Positions 7,394-13,380 of a stretch of 20,813 nucleotides of DNA are shown piece after piece. Within the stretch, counting starts at the first letter, position 1. Each line of letters begins with the position of its first letter. The position numbers and the translations under genes are program-made. Origin of the DNA: a virus; IMG/VR virus record IMGVR_UViG_3300027749_000540, positions 1-20,813 of that record; one strand, 5' to 3'. The notes under the pieces are model-generated. The model saw only the letters and a program-made list of their open reading frames with translations. It was not told the DNA's origin and searched no databases.

Positions 7394-7648
7394 CTATTTC
7401 TTAAGTTGCAGTTTCAGTTCCTTGATTTGGTCCATCAGAGCAGACATTATTCTGGTTTGTTCATTGATCAAAGCAGTTGCTTTAGTTCTCTCATCTGCAT
7501 GTGCAACCATAAGTTCGGCTGTCAACTCTTTAAGTGCCAGAAACTTCTTTGTCTTTTTGATATCTTCTCTGATACCAACATACGCAGCAATGACAACACC
7601 ACTAGCAAAGAACATGAGGTTTGGAATAGTGTTTGGGTCAAGCGTCAA
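7394..7648 (-). CDS. Small membrane-anchored coiled-coil protein
   Basis: An 84-residue protein with one N-terminal hydrophobic segment (about 12-27, LMFFASGVVIAAYVGI) followed by a basic patch and a long heptad-like helix to the C-terminus. The frame opens with GTG at 7663, but TTG at 7648 is preferred: it is seven bases after GGGGAGA and overlaps the upstream stop as TTGA, the coupling used throughout this genome. The topology is compatible with an inner-membrane spanin-like or holin-accessory protein, but no family motif supports that. It is the last gene before the late unit starting at 7362. Confidence 0.65.
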   Translation of the reverse strand: MTLDPNTIPNLMFFASGVVIAAYVGIREDIKKTKKFLALKELTAELMVAHADERTKATALINEQTRIMSALMDQIKELKLQLKK

Positions 7649-7854
7649 TATCGTTCTCCCCACAAAGCAAAGTTATCATATGCTTCAATATCCAAATCCG
7701 AGTCTTCTGTATTGTCTGCATTATATCTATCCCAATATCCTTGTTGCCATCGTGCAGAAGAAAATGATTGGGTTAGAGATGAATAAGGATTTTGGTTATA
7801 CCCTTCTTGTTGTGATAACCAGCCATCCCAATATGCGGTAGATTTATTTTCCAT
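7645..7854 (-). CDS. Small Rmf/CrpP-like protein
   Basis: A 69-residue acidic protein. AYWDGWLSQQEG, then NPY, then SARWQQGYWDRY repeats the layout of ribosome modulation factor and the related CrpP family: a G-W helix, an NPY turn, and a second W..G.W helix. E. coli RMF dimerises 70S ribosomes in stationary phase. Phage and plasmid members of this fold have varied or unknown roles. The acidic C-terminal tail here differs from basic RMF, so ribosome binding is doubtful. The ATG at 7854 is chosen over GTG at 7857 for spacing to GGGA. The end overlaps the next gene by four bases. Confidence 0.6.
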   Translation of the reverse strand: MENKSTAYWDGWLSQQEGYNQNPYSSLTQSFSSARWQQGYWDRYNADNTEDSDLDIEAYDNFALWGERY

Positions 7855-8065
7855 CACTTACATTCCCTTGTTCAAAATCATATTCATAATCTTCTAGTAT
7901 GACAGTCGCCCAATACCGCTTCATAGCATCAGATAATGTTCGACCCTGGACTAGAATATCGATGAAATCACTACCAACGAGAATCATACCTTCTTCTTCG
8001 TATACGTGAATATCACCAATGTGCTTAAGTTTGTTTTTTAGGTCACGGATTGAATGTTCGCTCAT
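7844..8065 (-). CDS. Small unknown phage protein
   Basis: A 73-residue acidic protein (MSEHSIRDLKNKLKHIGD...), not recognised. It appears to have an alpha-beta pattern with no Cys, no signal peptide and no membrane segment. Its ATG overlaps the upstream TGA (ATGA), and its ribosome site AAGGAGG is supplied by the GC-rich 40-bp repeat at the end of the upstream gene. The last 11 bases overlap the next gene. Confidence 0.6.
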   Translation of the reverse strand: MSEHSIRDLKNKLKHIGDIHVYEEEGMILVGSDFIDILVQGRTLSDAMKRYWATVILEDYEYDFEQGNVSDGK

Positions 8066-8100
8066 CCCTCCCCCTCCTTAGGCTGTAGGGCGGCGCGGGT
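8061..8100. repeat. 40-bp GC-rich direct repeat, copy 1
   Basis: Identical to 8306-8345 except one base (A at 8080, G at 8325). On the minus strand each copy encodes the C-terminal tail TRAALQPKEGEG plus stop, contains AAGGAGGGGGAGG, and ends at the ATG of the next gene. It is clearly more GC-rich than its surroundings. Confidence 0.95.
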
Positions 8101-8310
8101 GCCTAAAGTATATGCTTCAACAGCATCCAAACTCCTCGCTTCCCAATCCCAAGCGCGGCCATTCCAAACAACATATCCCGGCGTAAGGGGGCAAACTACC
8201 ATGCCCGGTCGAGGGTCAGGCTCTGTGCCGCCAAGCGCGTATCTACTGACTTGTCCAATAAAAACTAAACCCTTAAGCGGTCCACTTAGTACTCTCCCCT
8301 TATTCCTCAT
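8062..8310 (-). CDS. Unknown small protein with repeated C-terminal tail
   Basis: An 82-residue protein, not recognised. It is rich in Gly, Pro and Trp (GPLKGLVFIGQVSRYALGG, VVWNGRAWDWEARSL), suggesting a small beta-barrel-like fold, and has no catalytic motif. The last 12 residues, TRAALQPKEGEG, are identical to the tail of the gene immediately upstream. Both ends use ATGA overlaps. Base composition is more GC-rich than the neighbours, consistent with acquisition from elsewhere. Confidence 0.6.
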   Translation of the reverse strand: MRNKGRVLSGPLKGLVFIGQVSRYALGGTEPDPRPGMVVCPLTPGYVVWNGRAWDWEARSLDAVEAYTLGTRAALQPKEGEG

Positions 8311-8345
8311 CCCTCCCCCTCCTTGGGCTGTAGGGCGGCGCGGGT
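8306..8345. repeat. 40-bp GC-rich direct repeat, copy 2
   Basis: Partner of 8061-8100, with 39 of 40 bases identical. It carries the end of the 8307-8561 gene and the ribosome site and start of the 8062-8310 gene, so the two copies bracket one complete gene. Confidence 0.95.
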
Positions 8346-8561
8346 TTCGTTTAACAAAACGTCGATTGATGCCAAATTTTCGTTAAAATCGTAGCCCGAA
8401 TTGATCTGCATTCTTAAAATGATCAACCGTGTTTGAGTTATCTTGATGTGCGCCCGCAGCCGCTCGATCTCCGCCGCCTGAGACGCAATGGCATCTCTAG
8501 ACCACTTGAAAGCATTACTTATGTCTTCTTGCGACATAGAAACTTTAAGTGTGTCACTCAT
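8307..8561 (-). CDS. Small helical protein with repeated C-terminal tail
   Basis: An 84-residue protein, mostly helical, with a coiled-coil-like stretch (IASQAAEIERLRAHI, about 26-40). Not recognised. It ends in TRAALQPKEGEG, the same tail as the next gene although the bodies are unrelated. Start and stop both overlap neighbours as ATGA. It lies in the unit driven by the promoter at 9145-9173. Confidence 0.6.
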   Translation of the reverse strand: MSDTLKVSMSQEDISNAFKWSRDAIASQAAEIERLRAHIKITQTRLIILRMQINSGYDFNENLASIDVLLNETRAALQPKEGEG

Positions 8562-9139
8562 GCAACTTCTCCCGTAATGAGTTCGTAGACTTCTTTCCAG
8601 TTAACGACTGGTTTGCAGCCTTCTGGAACATTGCCGAAGTTATGCGATTGCATCATCAGAATGGACTTCAGACCGATAGCAGCACCAGCAGCAGCGTTTT
8701 CTGGCTTGTCTTCAATCCAGAACATTCCGCTATTAGCATACTGTGCTAGGGCTTCGTCTTTATCAGCACCCGTATCAAGACAGATAACGCTATCGATAGC
8801 AGCACCAAACAACCGCTTCAAGTTCTTCTCACGCAACTTAGCCGCATAGGGATCTAGACTCAAACTCGTGATCACTCGGAACACATAGCCGTGTTCTTCA
8901 TGCAATCGCTTGATGTACTTAACGCTATCTAGATAGGGAGCCAAGTAGCCGATGTTTGCAGATTCGTTGAACTGCTTAATCATCTGTCGAATTTGCCACT
9001 TCTCCATACCATATGCAATAGCCATATCGTATTCGTCGTGAACGAACTTCCAGAAGCCCTGCTTTGCCATCCAAGGATCAAAAGCACCGAGCCAGTTCAG
9101 AATGACGCCATCAGCGTCGGTTAGTATCATCTTTTCCAT
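8558..9139 (-). CDS. HAD-superfamily hydrolase (phosphatase/nucleotidase-like)
   Basis: A 193-residue protein with all four HAD motifs: DADGV (8-12; D8 nucleophile, D10 acid/base), T91/S92 in FRVITSL, K127 in GADKDEA, and WIEDKPEN (141-148; D144, metal). A helical cap lies between motifs I and II. The layout fits small phosphatases or 5'-nucleotidases. A polynucleotide 3'-phosphatase role cannot be excluded, and such an activity would complement the kinase and ligase-like proteins downstream. The predicted transcription start from the promoter at 9145-9173 falls on or next to the ATG at 9139, so the message would be leaderless, or translation starts at the second ATG (9130) behind GGAAAAG. 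First gene of its unit. Confidence 0.85.
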   Translation of the reverse strand: MEKMILTDADGVILNWLGAFDPWMAKQGFWKFVHDEYDMAIAYGMEKWQIRQMIKQFNESANIGYLAPYLDSVKYIKRLHEEHGYVFRVITSLSLDPYAAKLREKNLKRLFGAAIDSVICLDTGADKDEALAQYANSGMFWIEDKPENAAAGAAIGLKSILMMQSHNFGNVPEGCKPVVNWKEVYELITGEVA

Positions 9140-9144
9140 AACTT

Positions 9145-9173
9145 AATATAACTCTTTTAGATTAAAAATGCAA
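9145..9173 (-). promoter_or_regulatory. Early promoter (TTGCAT-17-TATATT)
   Basis: Minus strand -35 TTGCAT (9173-9168), 17 bp, -10 TATATT (9150-9145), followed by AAGTTAT. It belongs to the repeated promoter family of this window but lacks the leader and hairpin: the start codon comes only six bases after the -10. Confidence 0.85.
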
Positions 9174-9185
9174 GTTAAAAACAAC

Positions 9186-9584
9186 CTATTCTACCTCTTC
9201 ATCTAACCACTTTTGGATCGAACCATACTTCAGAGTGAAGAGGTATTCCAACCGTTCATAGCCATACCAAGCAACTCGCTCGGTCTCGCCTTCAGCATCG
9301 GCAATAATCGCGATGGCGCCCTTGCGGTCGCAGTTCTTGACGATCTCCATCGTATCTTCAACACGATAGACGAAATCGATCCAGTTCTCTTCTTGCTGCA
9401 TAACTTCGTCATCTTGGTACTTAGACCACTGCTTAGAGAGGAATTCCATATCCTCATAGAAGGATTCAACAGACTCAAAGTTTGCATCGCAAGGGCGCGA
9501 TCCATAAACGTCTTTGAAAAGATCGGAGTAGATCGAACCGTCGTGAGACGAGGTAAGAGCATTGATTTGCATGAGGTTCAACAT
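9186..9584 (-). CDS. Conserved acidic phage protein, function unknown
   Basis: A 132-residue acidic protein. The N-terminal SSHDGSIYSDLFKDVYGSRP, a central Glu/Gln-rich helix and the C-terminal YGYERLEYLFTLKYGSIQKWL look like a conserved family I have met in phages and plasmids, but no function is known to me. The frame runs up to a TTG at 9602. The ATG at 9584 gives the same spacing from the GAAATGGAAA leader as in three sister units; 9590 is the alternative. It is a single-gene unit driven by 9629-9657. Confidence 0.65.
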   Translation of the reverse strand: MLNLMQINALTSSHDGSIYSDLFKDVYGSRPCDANFESVESFYEDMEFLSKQWSKYQDDEVMQQEENWIDFVYRVEDTMEIVKNCDRKGAIAIIADAEGETERVAWYGYERLEYLFTLKYGSIQKWLDEEVE

Positions 9585-9604
9585 TTTCATTTTCCATTTC
9601 AAAC

Positions 9605-9620
9605 GAGAGCGAATTCTCTC
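9605..9620 (-). other. Leader hairpin (GAGAG-CTCTC) of early promoter
   Basis: GAGAGAATTCGCTCTC on the minus strand can fold into a short stem in the 5' leader of the 9186-9584 gene. The same stem with a different loop follows three other promoters (10207, 16203 and 16546), so it is a conserved leader element rather than chance. Confidence 0.65.
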
Positions 9621-9628
9621 TATAACTT

Positions 9629-9657
9629 AATATAACTTATTACGAGAAATAATACAA
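9629..9657 (-). promoter_or_regulatory. Early promoter (TTGTAT-17-TATATT)
   Basis: -35 TTGTAT (9657-9652), 17 bp, -10 TATATT (9634-9629), then the family sequence AAGTTATAGAGAGA and the leader hairpin. It drives the 9186-9584 gene. Confidence 0.87.
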
Positions 9658-9660
9658 CCG

Positions 9661-9960
9661 TTATTTTATCCACCTTGCAATGATACTATGACCCATAAAC
9701 CGACTTACGAGAACCACTGGGCAACACTCTTGTAACTCAGGATTCTTACGCAGATGGCGCTTGAACGCTTTGAACGAACGGCAGTTAGCGGTGTTGCTGT
9801 ACCCTTCAGAAGGATCAATGTCGCGACTCGCTAGCCACTTCTTTTGCACCTCTGCGAACCACTTATCAACCATACCGTCTTCGCAGTAGTGCTGAATACC
9901 AAAGAAACGATTACGCAGGATCCGCATCTTTACAGGAGCCTCAAACTCAAACTGCCACAT
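9661..9960 (-). CDS. Small basic phage protein, unknown
   Basis: A 99-residue basic protein (MWQFEFEAPVKMRILRNRFF...), not recognised. It has four scattered Cys but no clear zinc pattern, and a helical FKAFKRHLRKNPEL segment. The ATG at 9960 shares its A with the stop of the upstream gene (TAATG); an upstream ATG at 9972 lies inside that gene and is less likely. Second gene of the unit started at 10230-10258. Its stop abuts the promoter at 9629-9657. Confidence 0.62.
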   Translation of the reverse strand: MWQFEFEAPVKMRILRNRFFGIQHYCEDGMVDKWFAEVQKKWLASRDIDPSEGYSNTANCRSFKAFKRHLRKNPELQECCPVVLVSRFMGHSIIARWIK

Positions 9961-10181
9961 TATGCGTTCCAATCTTCGATTTCTTGTTCTGCACTAGAGA
10001 AGTAACCAGAAGCATCAATCTCAAAATCACTCCAAGATTCAAGATCACAATTGTTCTCAAGATTCCAGAGCAAGTCTGACTTGACAGCCTGAATCCACAA
10101 GGAGTTATCGCGACCGTTAACCTGAACATAAATAGGACCCTTGAAAGCCTTGACTGCTTTGATGAGGTTCTTGGTAATCAT
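9960..10181 (-). CDS. Small acidic phage protein, unknown
   Basis: A 73-residue acidic protein (MITKNLIKAVKAFKGPIYVQV...), not recognised. The ATG at 10181 follows the shared GAAATGGAAAA leader. Upstream in-frame codons to 10214 are merely translated leader. Two-gene unit with 9661-9960. Confidence 0.65.
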   Translation of the reverse strand: MITKNLIKAVKAFKGPIYVQVNGRDNSLWIQAVKSDLLWNLENNCDLESWSDFEIDASGYFSSAEQEIEDWNA

Positions 10182-10206
10182 TTTATTTTTCCATTTCGAA
10201 CGAGGC

Positions 10207-10221
10207 GAGAGCAAATCTCTC
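10207..10221 (-). other. Leader hairpin (GAGAG-CTCTC)
   Basis: GAGAGATTTGCTCTC in the 5' leader of 9960-10181. It is identical to the copies at 16203-16217 and 16546-16560. Confidence 0.65.
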
Positions 10222-10229
10222 TATAACTT

Positions 10230-10258
10230 AATATCGCATATCCAGATAAATAACGCAA
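10230..10258 (-). promoter_or_regulatory. Early promoter (TTGCGT-17-GATATT)
   Basis: -35 TTGCGT (10258-10253), 17 bp, -10 GATATT (10235-10230), then AAGTTATAGAGAGATTT and the leader hairpin. Confidence 0.85.
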
Positions 10259-10267
10259 GAGTTATTT

Positions 10268-10375
10268 TCATAACTTTACATTTTTTCGCGAATAAGAGGA
10301 CCCCTTGCCTTTCTTGGGTAGGATGACCTTAGCGACATTGAACTTGTATGCATTCTTTGCGATTGGGTTTCGCAT
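10268..10375 (-). CDS. 35-residue basic protein resembling ArfA-type ribosome-rescue tail
   Basis: A very small gene: MRNPIAKNAYKFN, then VAKVILPKKGKGSSYSRKN and two more residues. The KKGKGSSYSRK stretch matches the KKGKGSYMRK core of E. coli ArfA, the part that reaches into the empty mRNA channel and recruits RF2 to stalled ribosomes. The N-terminal NPIAK...FN pattern also occurs in small phage proteins of unknown function, so the match may instead reflect a generic rRNA-binding tail. The start overlaps the upstream stop as TGATG. It is the last gene of a three-gene unit from 10772-10800, and its stop sits inside a short GTTAT/ATAAC inverted repeat (10261-10274). Confidence 0.6.
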   Translation of the reverse strand: MRNPIAKNAYKFNVAKVILPKKGKGSSYSRKNVKL

Positions 10376-10545
10376 CACATCACCTCTGTTGGATAATGAA
10401 GTTTGATATCTTCGTAGAGCGTATCAATCGTCCACTCAAGGAAACTGATATGGCTATATTCTTCACCAAGCGCAATGCCCTCGAAGATTTGACATTCAAG
10501 TTCTGCGATATTCTCATTGATGTATGCACGAGTTGGCTTTAACAT
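10375..10545 (-). CDS. 56-residue acidic protein, unknown
   Basis: A small acidic, helical protein (MLKPTRAYINENIAELECQIF...), not recognised. It is supported by one-base TAATG overlap with the gene upstream and TGATG overlap with the gene downstream, and by the absence of any other gene in this 170-base stretch. Confidence 0.6.
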   Translation of the reverse strand: MLKPTRAYINENIAELECQIFEGIALGEEYSHISFLEWTIDTLYEDIKLHYPTEVM

Positions 10546-10745
10546 TAGATCAGTTCTCCAGTCATAATGAATCTTTCGCCCACAGACGTTGCGTCTTCTT
10601 CTGATAGGAAGTTATTCCAATCTACTCTGATACCAAATTCGGACAATACCAAAAAGAACATCTCTTTCGAGACATGGCCGTCATAGTCGCCGTAGCAGAC
10701 ATCAATGTCAACAGTCTCAGGAGTGATGGTGTATGTGCGAGTCAT
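10545..10745 (-). CDS. Small acidic phage protein, unknown
   Basis: A 66-residue acidic protein (MTRTYTITPETVDIDVCYGDYDGHVSKEMFF...), not recognised. Good AAGGAAA ribosome site seven bases before the ATG. First gene of a three-gene unit behind the promoter at 10772-10800. Confidence 0.65.
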   Translation of the reverse strand: MTRTYTITPETVDIDVCYGDYDGHVSKEMFFLVLSEFGIRVDWNNFLSEEDATSVGERFIMTGELI

Positions 10746-10771
10746 TTGATTTCCTTTTCAATCTATAACTT

Positions 10772-10800
10772 AATATAAACCCGGCAGGAAATAAAGTCAA
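10772..10800 (-). promoter_or_regulatory. Early promoter (TTGACT-17-TATATT)
   Basis: -35 TTGACT (10800-10795), 17 bp, -10 TATATT (10777-10772), then AAGTTATAG. The family leader is kept only in part: no GAGAG hairpin. It is back to back with the plus-strand late-like box at 10819. Confidence 0.87.
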
Positions 10801-10818
10801 ACGGTATCACGGTATTTA

Positions 10819-10826
10819 TCTAAATA
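10819..10826 (+). promoter_or_regulatory. Possible late promoter (TCTAAATA) for the plus-strand gene
   Basis: One mismatch to TATAAATA, 26 bases before the ATG at 10853, the same distance as other late boxes in this window. No sigma70-type -35/-10 pair was seen on this strand here. Confidence 0.5.
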
Positions 10827-10852
10827 ATGATATCATATCATAGGAGAAAATG

Positions 10853-11590
10853 ATGGCAGGAGAATCAGCCGAGCGACAGGAATCTGGATTAGTCAAAGCG
10901 ATTAAAGATGCCGTCAAACTGAATAAAAATAATCCAGTAACCATAGTTGCGGGTAAGACCACGATTGCGGGAGTTATTAACGCAGAGAAATATACTGGCA
11001 GACAGTCAAGTGGATCAGAGCCATATACCGATGTTCAGATTTTTCTTTATGATACGAAAAAATCTCCTATCAATCTATCAATGAAAGGAGAGTCTGCACC
11101 ATCTCTTGCTGGTGGTGGATTACGAGGATTAGAACTAGCAGTTCCTGGAATAGCAAAAAAGTTTATGAAAGCGGCTTTTGCACATTTAACTACACGCTTA
11201 AAACTAAAACTAGGAGATAAAGTTCCTGATGTGTTTGGTAAAATTGGTGCAGTCGCAAAGTTGAAAATTGTTATTGGTAATAAAGCAATGGGTGGTCCAA
11301 TTGATTATATGTATATTGGACCTATGAATGTGATTGCGCCTTACGATCAAACAAAAAATGTTGTAAACTTTAACGGCAATCTAACCGATGCAACCGAATA
11401 CGCAAAAACTCATGATTTGTATTTTAGATTTAGAGCCAGGAGAGAAGATCAACGATTTGATCCATTAGCAAAAGACGCGGATGGTACTCCTAAAATCTAT
11501 GGAAAATCTCCATCAAAAGGAGATTCAGCAGGAAGAATAGTTGTTACCGATAAAGTTCCTGTTAGAGCCGAAGTGGTTAATATTATTTAA
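10853..11590 (+). CDS. Conserved phage protein, possible nuclease-like fold; only plus-strand gene
   Basis: A 245-residue protein. ATG at 10853 is six bases from AGGAG; the ATG at 10850 is too close. I recall relatives in other marine T4-like phages with the same MAGES start and a GGPIDYMYIGPM block (147-158 here), but no known function. Residues D60 (YTDVQIF) and S76-M-K78 (INLSMKGES) have the spacing of a PD-(D/E)xK nuclease core, a weak structural hint only. The gene is reversed relative to every neighbour, has its own late-like box, and its TAA interlocks with the TAA of the convergent gene (TTAA at 11587-11590). This suggests insertion of a late gene into the early block. Confidence 0.75.
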   Translation: MAGESAERQESGLVKAIKDAVKLNKNNPVTIVAGKTTIAGVINAEKYTGRQSSGSEPYTDVQIFLYDTKKSPINLSMKGESAPSLAGGGLRGLELAVPGIAKKFMKAAFAHLTTRLKLKLGDKVPDVFGKIGAVAKLKIVIGNKAMGGPIDYMYIGPMNVIAPYDQTKNVVNFNGNLTDATEYAKTHDLYFRFRARREDQRFDPLAKDADGTPKIYGKSPSKGDSAGRIVVTDKVPVRAEVVNII

Positions 11591-12120
11591 ATCCAGGATG
11601 GAACGTCTCTAGACTTCCATGAGTGCATTCTAGCCTTTGATGTCCGATAATACTCTTGATAGTTCAATACAGGATCATCACTGATCTTGCATTCTTCTGG
11701 CATACACGATGGCATAGGAGTTGCGTCCCATTCCTTTAGTGAAAAAGGTGGAGACTGGAGTGTAAGACCGAGTTTAGTAATAGAAACATGACGCTTACCA
11801 TAACGATAATGATACTCATCACCAAGAGCGAAAAGGTGATCCACAAGCCAATTATAATTCTCAACACTTTGCCTAGCCCAAACGCTAGAAGGATGGTTTT
11901 TGTGTGTGCATTTATATAAGATATCTTCGCGACTATCTTCTAACACCCAATGTGTAGTTTTTCGACCTTTTTCATTTTTTCCTACAACTTCTTTACCGTC
12001 AAGAACACGATGTGCGGTGGATAGAATCTGTGCAGTTTCAAGAATCATCTTGACCACATGCTTATCAACCATCCACTCAGCCGCTTGCCGTGGGTCTTCA
12101 GACAAATAAAAGATATTCAT
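11587..12120 (-). CDS. Conserved phage protein (DKHVVKM family), function unknown
   Basis: A 177-residue protein with a strongly patterned N-terminus: MNIFYLSEDPRQAAEWMVDKHVVKMILETAQ, then STAHRVLDG, HKNHPSSVWAR and NYNWLVDHL. The conserved His, Asp and Lys residues suggest an enzyme. I recognise the family from cyanophages and other T4-like phages but not an established activity; any link to base-excision enzymes would be guesswork. It is the last gene of the long minus-strand run from 16185 and meets the plus-strand gene stop to stop, with no hairpin terminator visible. Confidence 0.75.
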   Translation of the reverse strand: MNIFYLSEDPRQAAEWMVDKHVVKMILETAQILSTAHRVLDGKEVVGKNEKGRKTTHWVLEDSREDILYKCTHKNHPSSVWARQSVENYNWLVDHLFALGDEYHYRYGKRHVSITKLGLTLQSPPFSLKEWDATPMPSCMPEECKISDDPVLNYQEYYRTSKARMHSWKSRDVPSWI

Positions 12121-12128
12121 TTCTTTTC

Positions 12129-12500
12129 CTACAGATAATAGGGAGTCCGTGTACCTTTGTAGACACGAACACCAGTGCCGTCATATTCCCATTCGCGCTC
12201 ATCAGAGTCCAAAGAGAACTTGTTAACTTCAGTATAATCCACTTTGTTGATTAAAGATAGTTTTAATTCGTCTGACCAGCGAGAAAAATCACGGTTATCT
12301 TCATCAAACAACCTCAGATACTCTTCATCATCGATTTCTTTTGAACTTTGGATCGTTTCACCAAGATGCATTTGGGAAAACTCATTGATGTCCATGTCAT
12401 CAAGATGATCAATCAGTGCTACAGCATCAAACTCATTGTTTGCTTCCACAACATACCGACACCGATGTGACGAAATAGTTTCGATTAAAAACTTTGGCAT
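12129..12500 (-). CDS. Conserved small phage protein, unknown
   Basis: A 123-residue acidic protein. MPKFLIETISSHRCRYVVEA, then FSQMHLGETIQSSKEI and EEYLRLFDEDN form a family-like pattern I have seen in phages without known role. The ATG at 12500 is fixed by a TAATG overlap; the open frame upstream to 12557 is inside the previous gene. Confidence 0.65.
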   Translation of the reverse strand: MPKFLIETISSHRCRYVVEANNEFDAVALIDHLDDMDINEFSQMHLGETIQSSKEIDDEEYLRLFDEDNRDFSRWSDELKLSLINKVDYTEVNKFSLDSDEREWEYDGTGVRVYKGTRTPYYL

Positions 12501-12796
12501 TAAAATTCGCTCCAAATATATTCGCTGTTGCCAGTCTTGAAGTGGATGCATTTGCATTCGTCGTTGCCACGAGTCTCAACCCACTCTCTAATGATTGCAG
12601 TTACAGGAGTTGTCTGCCAATAATCCTGCGCCGAATACGAGCGAGCCATATAAGTTCCAACGACCATAACAGCACCTACGAATGGACGAGCATTTTCGAT
12701 TCGTTCTGGTTGTCCGTTTTCATTATAAAAAACAGCAGATGACATAGGACCGCTATCTCCTGCATCATCTCGTGTTCTGCGTAGTGAGTATGTCAT
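12500..12796 (-). CDS. Small phage protein, unknown
   Basis: A 98-residue protein (MTYSLRRTRDDAG...), not recognised. The middle VGAVMVVGTYMARSYSAQDYWQTTPV looks like beta strands, and the C-terminus KCIHFKTGNSEYIWSEF suggests a small beta-rich domain. The start overlaps the upstream stop (TGATG); the TTG one codon earlier is not needed. Confidence 0.62.
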   Translation of the reverse strand: MTYSLRRTRDDAGDSGPMSSAVFYNENGQPERIENARPFVGAVMVVGTYMARSYSAQDYWQTTPVTAIIREWVETRGNDECKCIHFKTGNSEYIWSEF

Positions 12797-13032
12797 CAAT
12801 CAATCCTCTTGTAACGATGATAATTACCGTGTTCATCTTCAACTTCAATTTCGTTTATACCACCATTTCGTGAAACGATCCAGCCATATTGCGTAAAGGA
12901 TTCCATTGCTATATCAAATCCTTCAATCCATTGACTTCTATTTGGCGCATTAAAAAATGCAGCACACATTTCACCAACAAACATACCGGTAAAAAAACAA
13001 CCAAGACCAATAAGAAACAAACCAAAAGCCAT
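12796..13032 (-). CDS. Small membrane protein
   Basis: A 78-residue protein with a hydrophobic N-terminal helix (about 2-27, with GLxxFFTGMFVGE-type small-residue spacing), then a soluble tail ending in a Glu/Asp-rich EIEVEDEHGNYHRYKR. No cleavable signal motif, so it is probably inner-membrane anchored. Function unknown. One base separates its start from the upstream stop. Confidence 0.65.
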   Translation of the reverse strand: MAFGLFLIGLGCFFTGMFVGEMCAAFFNAPNRSQWIEGFDIAMESFTQYGWIVSRNGGINEIEVEDEHGNYHRYKRID

Positions 13033-13033
13033 T

Positions 13034-13375
13034 TTACAACATCACTTCATCGGGAAATGGTGCATAGATAGTCACATTAGCAACCTTCTTATGTGCGCGT
13101 GCTGGAGGAATCATATCTTCACGAATACGTCTAAGTGCATCTCCATAAGTATCAGAAGACGATCCACGAGGATACCACTTATATTCTGCTTCAGCATCAT
13201 CTGCTGGCAAACACATCCAATTATTTACGCCACTTGTATAGTCTTTAGGAACTTTCGCATATACACTCCAACGAATCAAGTCCATTGGAAAGTCAGTGCT
13301 GTCCGCATTGGTAACATAAGGCTTGATGCAGTAGTTCTCTTCTAAAGAGAGATCATATTTGTATCTATCAGTCAT
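13034..13375 (-). CDS. Tandem paralogue A (YKYxxxLEExYCIKP family)
   Basis: A 113-residue protein sharing its whole layout with the next gene upstream: YKY..., LEExYCIKP, RWxVYxKV, W-P-R-G-S, a helix with AL...RE..I.P, and a final V-x-N-V-x-I-x-APFP. A clear tandem duplicate whose copies have diverged. No catalytic motif is recognised; the conserved Cys, Trp and Arg may mark a small alpha-beta domain. Five bases separate it from its paralogue. Confidence 0.7.
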   Translation of the reverse strand: MTDRYKYDLSLEENYCIKPYVTNADSTDFPMDLIRWSVYAKVPKDYTSGVNNWMCLPADDAEAEYKWYPRGSSSDTYGDALRRIREDMIPPARAHKKVANVTIYAPFPDEVML

Positions 13376-13380
13376 TTTAT

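Noticed and set aside
8054-8386. Plus-strand proline-rich frame over the GC-rich repeats.
   Set aside because: It arises from the antisense of the repeat; the minus-strand genes show ATGA coupling and ribosome sites.
10261-10274. GTTAT/ATAAC inverted repeat after the ArfA-like gene as a terminator.
   Set aside because: AT-only five-base stem without a following T run; too weak.
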